From NCBI GenBank assembly GCA_004557455.1, contig SFDX01000002.1:1-64000 (forward strand): a stretch of DNA of 64,000 nt. The letters run 5' to 3'. This document shows positions 58,776 through 64,000 of this stretch, piece after piece; positions within the stretch are counted from its first letter, which is position 1; the number at the start of each line of letters is the position of its first letter. The notes under the pieces are model-generated. The model searched no databases and was not told the DNA's origin. It saw only the letters and a program-made list of their open reading frames with translations. This stretch comes from Akkermansia muciniphila (GTDB lineage Bacteria; Verrucomicrobiota; Verrucomicrobiia; Verrucomicrobiales; Akkermansiaceae). The translations under genes were made by a program, and so were the position numbers.

Positions 58776-60060
58776 CGCCGGCCCCTTCGAGGTCACGCAC
58801 ACGCGAGACATGAGCCCCCAGTGCGGTGAGTTTGTCATCCAGCATCTCGTAGCCGCGGTCGATGTGGTAGAGACGGGAGATCTCCGTGGTGCCCTCCGCC
58901 GCTAGGGCTGCCAACACCAGCGCCGCCGAGGCGCGCAGATCGCTGGCCATCACAGGTGCGCCGGAGAGGCCCTCGACCCCCGTGATGATGGCCGTGCCGT
59001 TGTCCACCTTGATATTGGCGCCCATGCGCTTCAGCTCGGCGCAGTGCATGAAGCGCTGCGGGAAGATGGTATCCTTCACCACGCTGATGCCCGGCGTAAC
59101 AGAGAACAAAGCCGTCATCTGCGCCTGCATATCCGTGGGGTATCCGGGGTAGGGATTGGTGAGAATCTTGCCGCTGCGGGGGTGCTCGCCGGGCTTCACG
59201 AAGACGGTCTCGCCGTCCTCGGAGAACTCCACCGTGTGGCCGCATTCCAGTAACAGATCCGTGATGGCCTTGAGGTGCTCACGGCACACGCGCGTGAGGG
59301 TGACACCCGTGCTGATGAGAGCCGCCGCTACCATGAAGGTGCCGGCCTCGATGCGGTCGGGAATCACCGTGTAATCGCAGCCGTGCAGCCGCTCTACGCC
59401 GTGCACCGTGATGGTGCGCGAGCCTGCGCCCTCCACCCGGGCACCCATTGCATTCAGGAAGTTCGCCAGATCCACCACCTCGGGTTCACGCGCGGCGGAC
59501 TCAATCACCGTGGTGCCGCGCGCCAACACGGCCGCCATCATCAGGTTATCCGTGCCCAGCACCGTCGGGCCGCTGTCGCCGCGCATATCCACGGTCGTGC
59601 CCACCAGGCCGTTCGGTGCCTCGATGAGCATGTTGCCACCCTTCACCCGCACGCGCGCGCCGAGGGCTTGGATGCCCCGCAGATGCAGGTCCACCGGGCG
59701 ATCCCCGATCAGGCACCCGCCCGGCAGCGGCAGGGTGCAGCGGTGCATGCGCGCCATCAGCGGCCCGAGCAGGCAGATGGACGCCCGCATCTTGCGCACC
59801 TGGTCGTAGGACGCGCTGGAGCTGATGCCGTCCCGCGACTCGACGCGAACCGTGCCCGACGAACGCTCCACCGAGGCGCCCAGTTGGCTGAGAATTTGCA
59901 GCATGTAGTTGGTATCCGATACATCCGGTACGCGAGAGATACGCACCGGCTCATCCGTGAGGATAGAAGCCGCCAGGATGGGCAGGGATGCATTCTTGGA
60001 GCCGCTGATGCTGATGGTCCCGTGGAGGGGGTGACCGCCTTCGACAATGAGTTTATCCAT
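58756..60060 (-). CDS. murA: UDP-N-acetylglucosamine 1-carboxyvinyltransferase
   Basis: A 434-residue enzyme for the first committed step of peptidoglycan synthesis, adding enolpyruvate to UDP-GlcNAc. The fosfomycin-binding catalytic Cys is Cys116 in LPGGCLIGDRPVDLHL. The N-terminal ISGSKNASLPILAAS holds the conserved Lys. Presence of Cys rather than Asp at 116 predicts fosfomycin sensitivity. It lies 54 bases downstream of ftsZ in a division/wall block, a common verrucomicrobial arrangement. Confidence 0.96.
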   Translation of the reverse strand: MDKLIVEGGHPLHGTISISGSKNASLPILAASILTDEPVRISRVPDVSDTNYMLQILSQLGASVERSSGTVRVESRDGISSSASYDQVRKMRASICLLGPLMARMHRCTLPLPGGCLIGDRPVDLHLRGIQALGARVRVKGGNMLIEAPNGLVGTTVDMRGDSGPTVLGTDNLMMAAVLARGTTVIESAAREPEVVDLANFLNAMGARVEGAGSRTITVHGVERLHGCDYTVIPDRIEAGTFMVAAALISTGVTLTRVCREHLKAITDLLLECGHTVEFSEDGETVFVKPGEHPRSGKILTNPYPGYPTDMQAQMTALFSVTPGISVVKDTIFPQRFMHCAELKRMGANIKVDNGTAIITGVEGLSGAPVMASDLRASAALVLAALAAEGTTEISRLYHIDRGYEMLDDKLTALGAHVSRVRDLEGAGGASESH

Positions 60061-60114
60061 GAGGGAGAAAAACGGTTGTAAGTTGCAAGTAGTGAGGTAT
60101 GGAGGAGGGAAGGG

Positions 60115-61593
60115 TTAACGGAGGGGCGAGTCATCCGGGAAGCTGGGCGGCTCCGGCGGAAGGTCCCAGTTGCGCTTGGGGCGCTCGGATACGAACGAAC
60201 CGCGAATCCCTGCGCGCTGCAGGGAAGGCCCGGGCTCGGCTCCGGGTTCCGGGCGAGCGTTCGGGGCTGCGGGGCCCAAATCGAACATGCTCTGGCGCAC
60301 GGAAGGCTGCGGGGCGAGGGGGGAGTCCTCTTCCTCCTCGCGCGGCGCAAAGCGCGGGAAGTTTCGGGCCGCCGAGCGGTCTACGCGCATCGGCTCATCC
60401 ACGGGGAAGAAGGTGTCCCCTTCCTCGTCGTTCTCTTCCTCCGGGTCGTCGTTCTCCGTTACGGTCTCGGGTTCGTCTGCCGTGGGCTCCTCCGCTTCAT
60501 CGGCGGGCTCGGGCGCCTCTGCTTCCTCGGGGGTGGGTTCGGGCTCGTCCTCCTGCTGCTCATCGGGTTCCGGCTCGGGGGAGGGGGCTGCCTGTTCCTC
60601 GGCCTCGGCGCGCAGGGCTGCCGCAAACTCCTGTGAGTTGAGCGATGCAATGACCGCCACGCGAATCTCATCCCCCAGATGCGGCTTGACGGAAGCTCCG
60701 AAGAAAATTTCCACCTGCTCGCCGGCCAAGCCCTCGCGTATGGTCTCCATGGCGGTGCGCAACTCGGTGAGTGACATGTTATCCCCGCCTGCTATGTGCA
60801 CGATAACCGTACGCGCGAAGCGCAGAGAACCGTGGTAGGACATGAGCGGAGAGGTCAAAGCATCCCGTGCGGCGTCGTGCGCGCGGTGTGCGCCAAAGGC
60901 GCTGCCGGAGCCGAAGATGCAGCGGGAGTCCCGATTCTCCAGCGCCGTGGCCAGCTCATCCAACCCCAGGTTGATCAACCCGGGGGCAGAGGCCAGCATG
61001 GGCACCGAGGCGGTCGCTTTGGCCAGAATGCGGTTCACCTCCGCAAACACGGCGCGTACACCCGTGCGGTTGCGGAAGAGTTCCTCCATGTAATCGTTCT
61101 CGAAGCAGAAGACAATGTCCGACAGCCGGTTCACCTCCGCCAAGGCTGCCTCCGCTTGCTCCCTGCGGCGGCGTCCCTCGAAGCTGAAGGGCATCACGAC
61201 CACGGAGACGAGGAAAAGCCCCTCATCGTGTGCCATTTGTGCCAGCACGGGGGCCGCGCCGGAGCCTGTGCCACCGCCCAAGCCTACAACCATCACGAGA
61301 AGGCGCTTGCCCTTCAGCAGCCCCGCAATGCTCTCTCGGCTGGACTCCGCGGCACGTCGCCCCACTTCGGGGTCGCCGCCGGAGCCCATGCCGTGGCTGA
61401 GTCCTATGCCCAGTTGCAGGAACTCCACGTTGCCGCTGCTGTGCCCCAGACGCTCATCCAGCGACATGATGCACATGCGAACGTTGTCTGCGCTGGAGCC
61501 GCCGAAGCATTGCAGAATGTTAGCGCCGGCGCCGCCGAGCCCGACGATGGCAATGCCGTATTCCGGCGGATTTTGTTTGGTGAAGGAAAGCAT
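60115..61593 (-). CDS. ftsZ: Cell division protein FtsZ
   Basis: A 492-residue tubulin-like GTPase that forms the division ring. The GTP-binding loop is GGGTGSG at residues 106-112, and the N-terminal IVGLGGAGANIL replaces the usual VGVGGGGGNAV. The globular part ends near residue 320. It is followed by an acidic Pro/Glu linker of about 140 residues with EPEPDEQQEDEPEP-type repeats, and a C-terminal segment ending RNWDLPPEPPSFPDDSPLR that may be the FtsA-binding peptide, although it differs from the standard one. The gene lies 12 bases after ftsA. Confidence 0.93.
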   Translation of the reverse strand: MLSFTKQNPPEYGIAIVGLGGAGANILQCFGGSSADNVRMCIMSLDERLGHSSGNVEFLQLGIGLSHGMGSGGDPEVGRRAAESSRESIAGLLKGKRLLVMVVGLGGGTGSGAAPVLAQMAHDEGLFLVSVVVMPFSFEGRRRREQAEAALAEVNRLSDIVFCFENDYMEELFRNRTGVRAVFAEVNRILAKATASVPMLASAPGLINLGLDELATALENRDSRCIFGSGSAFGAHRAHDAARDALTSPLMSYHGSLRFARTVIVHIAGGDNMSLTELRTAMETIREGLAGEQVEIFFGASVKPHLGDEIRVAVIASLNSQEFAAALRAEAEEQAAPSPEPEPDEQQEDEPEPTPEEAEAPEPADEAEEPTADEPETVTENDDPEEENDEEGDTFFPVDEPMRVDRSAARNFPRFAPREEEEDSPLAPQPSVRQSMFDLGPAAPNARPEPGAEPGPSLQRAGIRGSFVSERPKRNWDLPPEPPSFPDDSPLR

Positions 61594-61605
61594 AGCGAGG
61601 GGGGG

Positions 61606-62832
61606 TCAGTTGCTGAAAATACCGAAGATAGCGTTAAAGATGCGGCGGCAGAAACCGGGCTCTGCCTCCCGGCTGCTCTCGATGCAGCGCTGGGCATAGC
61701 GCACCAAGCCCACGGCGGTGCAGTAGCGCGGGTCGCTCAGGATCTGCGTGGTCTCTGCATCCGGCGGTGCCGGCTGGTTCACGGGTTTCCGGAACATCTT
61801 CATGGCCAATTCATCCAATCCTCGCATCAGGCTGGTGCCGCCGGAGAGGTACACCTGCAGGTTGTTCGGCCCCCACACTTCCTGCGGTACGGCGGCCTTC
61901 ACGGCGCCCAGCGTATCCCACAGGCGGGCGCAGATCAGCTCGTTGAGGCGGCCACGGGGAATAGAGACCTCGTGCATGCCTTTCTCGTCGCGGTAGTGCG
62001 CCAGCGAGGTGTCCTGCCGGTCGCCGAAGGCGTTGCCTTCCACACACTTCAGCACCTCGGCGGCGCGGAAGGTGCAGTGGCCCTGCATGGCGCTCATGAT
62101 GTCGTTGTTAATGGTGTTGCCGCCCACGGGAATGCATCCGGAGGCGACCAGCTCGCCGTTCATGTAGCAAACATAGTCCGTGGTGCCGCCGCCGATGTCA
62201 ATGAGCAGGGCGCCGTTCTCCTTCTGGGAGGGGCCCAGCATCACCTGTGCGGTGGCAATGGGGGCAAAGACGATGTCGTCCACATCCAAAGGTACGTTGC
62301 GCACGCAGTGCAGGCTGTTCTGGATGCGGCTCTTGACGCCGTGCACAAAGTGGCAGTTCACATCCAACGTGCGTCCGCAGAGTCCGGCGGGGGAGCAGGT
62401 GGGTTCCCGCCCGTCGATGCTGTAGCCGCCCAGCTCGCGGTTCACCACGGCGTGCCCGGAGGCCTCCAGGTCATTGCCGTAGGCAAAGGCGTTCTCCTCC
62501 GCCGTTTGCACGTGCTCCGGTTCGATGACGTTCTCGTTGTCCGGCAGGCGGTAGGAGCCCATGTGGGACTCCCCGACGAAGTGTTCGCCCGTTACGGACA
62601 GGAAGACGCGCGCAATGTCAACCTCGGCTTGGTCTTGGGCCAGTTGCCAAGCGTCCCGCACGCAGGAGCGCACCATGCTTTCATCAAAGATTTCTCCCTT
62701 GCGCACCCCGGCGGAGGGTACCTGGCCCATACCGATGATGGACAGGGAGCCGTTCGGGTGGGTTTCGCCCACAACCATGACCGTCTTCGAGGTGCCGATT
62801 TCCAAACCGACCAGAATGGAGGACTTTGCCAT
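61606..62832 (-). CDS. ftsA: Cell division protein FtsA
   Basis: A 408-residue actin-like ATPase that tethers FtsZ to the membrane. Phosphate-binding motifs are LVGLEIGTSKTVMVVGE near the N-terminus and LLIDIGGGTTDYVCYM near residue 215; the adenosine motif is LSGGTSLMRGLDELA near 335. The end, CRRIFNAIFGIFSN, is an amphipathic helix of the kind that binds membrane. It precedes ftsZ in the expected order. Confidence 0.94.
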   Translation of the reverse strand: MAKSSILVGLEIGTSKTVMVVGETHPNGSLSIIGMGQVPSAGVRKGEIFDESMVRSCVRDAWQLAQDQAEVDIARVFLSVTGEHFVGESHMGSYRLPDNENVIEPEHVQTAEENAFAYGNDLEASGHAVVNRELGGYSIDGREPTCSPAGLCGRTLDVNCHFVHGVKSRIQNSLHCVRNVPLDVDDIVFAPIATAQVMLGPSQKENGALLIDIGGGTTDYVCYMNGELVASGCIPVGGNTINNDIMSAMQGHCTFRAAEVLKCVEGNAFGDRQDTSLAHYRDEKGMHEVSIPRGRLNELICARLWDTLGAVKAAVPQEVWGPNNLQVYLSGGTSLMRGLDELAMKMFRKPVNQPAPPDAETTQILSDPRYCTAVGLVRYAQRCIESSREAEPGFCRRIFNAIFGIFSN

Positions 62833-62859
62833 AATGAGGTAAATAAAGGGGTACGGGGG

Positions 62860-63387
62860 TTATTGTTTCAGTGCTTGTTGACATTGCTCCGGGGTGGGCA
62901 TCGCCTGCGGGCGGATGGTCACGTAGTCCACGCTGTATTTCTCGGAGGGGGTGAAGAGGAAGCCCGGGGTGGCATTGCGCACGCTGAAGGAAGTGGGGCG
63001 GAAGAGATCCAGTGCTTGGTCCGTGCTGGGGTCGTAGGCCTTGGCGCCGGTGTAGGCGCCGGTGATGGTATATTCCACGTTGGCATCTTTACCGACGGTG
63101 GGGTTGGGTAGGGGCTCCTCCGGCCCGCGGTCCGGGCAGCGGACGGTGCGTTCGTCCATCATCACGAGTTTGGCGGTGCGCCAGCTCTCCCCGGGGCGGC
63201 GCAGGTAACCCCAAAAGCGTGTGGCGGGTATGTAATAGCGGCGGCCGATGTAGTAGTCTCCGCGTGTCTCGGCTGCGATGTCCTTTTCCCGGAGGGCGAT
63301 CTGCTCACAATCACTCCGCAGGCTGTTGCACTGCATGAGGAGCAGGGAAACGAGCAAGGCGCATAAACCGGAAATACACTTATTCAT
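62860..63387 (-). CDS. Lipoprotein of unknown function upstream of ftsA
   Basis: A 175-residue protein with a lipoprotein signal ending LLLMQC (Cys about 20). The rest is a single small domain with RYYIPATRFWGYLRRPGESW and VDYVTIRPQ strands that I do not recognise. It starts the unit leading into ftsA, 27 bases upstream, so a role in envelope or division is possible by position only. Confidence 0.65.
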   Translation of the reverse strand: MNKCISGLCALLVSLLLMQCNSLRSDCEQIALREKDIAAETRGDYYIGRRYYIPATRFWGYLRRPGESWRTAKLVMMDERTVRCPDRGPEEPLPNPTVGKDANVEYTITGAYTGAKAYDPSTDQALDLFRPTSFSVRNATPGFLFTPSEKYSVDYVTIRPQAMPTPEQCQQALKQ

Positions 63388-63456
63388 GATGGTGGCAAGA
63401 TTATCTCAACAGGGCAAGGGCTCGTCAAGCAAAATCCAACGTACAGACGCGAAAAG

Positions 63457-64000
63457 TCAGCTTGCAGGGGGGTGGGGGGTGTCTGCGGCGGGGTATTCGC
63501 GGGCGGGTTGCCACCCGGCATCGGCTGCGCGGCGGATGAGGCTTCGGCCCTGTTCGGCGTCCTTGGCGGTGCCGCGTCCTTCTGCCAGGCTGCGTCCGTA
63601 GGCAAAGAGGCAGGCGGGGTCTCCGGCGTCGGCTCCCTTGCGCAGCCAGGTGAGGGCGGCAGCGGCGTCCTGCGGGCCGCCTATCCCCTCCGCACAGCAG
63701 CGGGCCAGGGCTCCGCAGGCAGCGGGCAGGCTCTGCTCGGCGGCTCGGGTGTACCATTCTCGGGCGGTTTTGAGGTTGGGTTGGGTGCCTTTGCCTTCCT
63801 CTAGGCACACGCCGAGGTTATACTGCGCTTCCGGGTCGCCGGCTTGGGCGGCCTGTTGCAGGCAGCGGAAGCCCAGTGTCTCGTCTTTGTCCATCCCCAG
63901 ACCGTGCAGAGCCAGCAGGCCCAGTTTGGCACAGGCTGCGGCATCATTGCGGCGGGCTGCTTCCTGCAGCAGGGGTTGGGCGGCAGCGTAGTCGGCGCGG
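63457..64000 (-). CDS. Sel1-repeat protein, 5' end outside window
   Basis: A partial protein; the frame stays open to the window edge and codes AAAQPLLQEAARRNDAAACA before the first visible Met. At least four Sel1-like repeats follow the pattern AxxGxxxAQYNLGxxxExGxG, such as AGDPEAQYNLGVCLEEGKGT and AGDPACLFAYGRSLAEGRGT. Sel1 repeats are TPR-like and mediate protein contacts. The C-terminus ends HPPAS. Any signal peptide lies outside the window. Confidence 0.8.
   Translation of the reverse strand, partial: RADYAAAQPLLQEAARRNDAAACAKLGLLALHGLGMDKDETLGFRCLQQAAQAGDPEAQYNLGVCLEEGKGTQPNLKTAREWYTRAAEQSLPAACGALARCCAEGIGGPQDAAAALTWLRKGADAGDPACLFAYGRSLAEGRGTAKDAEQGRSLIRRAADAGWQPAREYPAADTPHPPAS

Noticed and set aside
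60796..63111. Open frame of 771 codons on the plus strand
   Set aside because: Antisense to ftsZ and ftsA; long only because GC-rich codons leave few stops on the opposite strand.

Overview
The window reads as chromosome of a GC-rich member of the Verrucomicrobiota, most likely an Akkermansia relative. This rests on an exosortase/EpsI pair with a PEP-CTERM surface protein, the long IspG form, a divergent ftsA-ftsZ-murA block, and many small Ala/Pro-rich lipoproteins. No rRNA or CRISPR array is present. The RNA genes are one tRNA-Arg(ACG) and one tmRNA, in tandem on the minus strand.

Layout. 1-860: a dispersed repeat and a decayed IS3-type transposase. 0.9-10.2 kb: metY, ssb, exosortase and EpsI, prs, a protein with a Ser/Asp tail, a TPR lipoprotein, nspC and a secreted peptidase-like protein. 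10.2-11.4 kb: a long gene-free stretch, tmRNA and tRNA. 11.6-21.9 kb: a seven-gene minus-strand cluster with two vWA proteins, a Ser/Thr kinase with a probable FHA tail, a membrane PPP-type phosphatase, a multi-zinc-ribbon membrane protein, a coiled-coil McrB-like AAA+ NTPase and a DUF2357/McrC-like PD-(D/E)XK nuclease. 22-30.8 kb: GT9 glycosyltransferase, two thioredoxin-like proteins, queA, gltX, a PEGA lipoprotein, panE and membrane proteins, interrupted by two large copies of the same dispersed repeat. 31.2-33.2 kb: an AbiE-like regulator/nucleotidyltransferase pair behind a palindromic operator. 33.4-36.8 kb: the PEP-CTERM protein. 37-44 kb: ankyrin protein and a marR-MFP-RND-OMF efflux operon. 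44-50 kb: ogt, ispG, lysE-type exporter, yhaM-type HD protein, secG, panD. 49.4-50.1 kb: two decayed genes. 50-57 kb: nth, paired coiled-coil membrane proteins, an rlmI-type methyltransferase, metG, transaldolase. 57-64 kb: a tyrosine recombinase, cytochrome c, murA, ftsZ, ftsA, a lipoprotein and a partial Sel1 protein.

How the genes work together. The exosortase is the expected processing enzyme for the PEP-CTERM protein 29 kb away. panE and panD belong to the same pantothenate pathway. FtsA, FtsZ and MurA serve division and wall synthesis. The strongest candidate for an undescribed system is the 11.6-21.9 kb cluster: it joins a vWA-kinase-phosphatase signalling module, reminiscent of TerY-P triads, to a McrBC-type restriction module that has its own promoter. 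The AbiE-like pair is a second defence or toxin-antitoxin candidate.

Two genome-wide features recur. Many genes have a TTGNNN-17-TANNNT promoter whose -10 box ends only 6-9 bases before the start codon, implying leaderless mRNAs. A modular repeat built from a 30-base sequence in both orientations fills three of the long intergenic regions.
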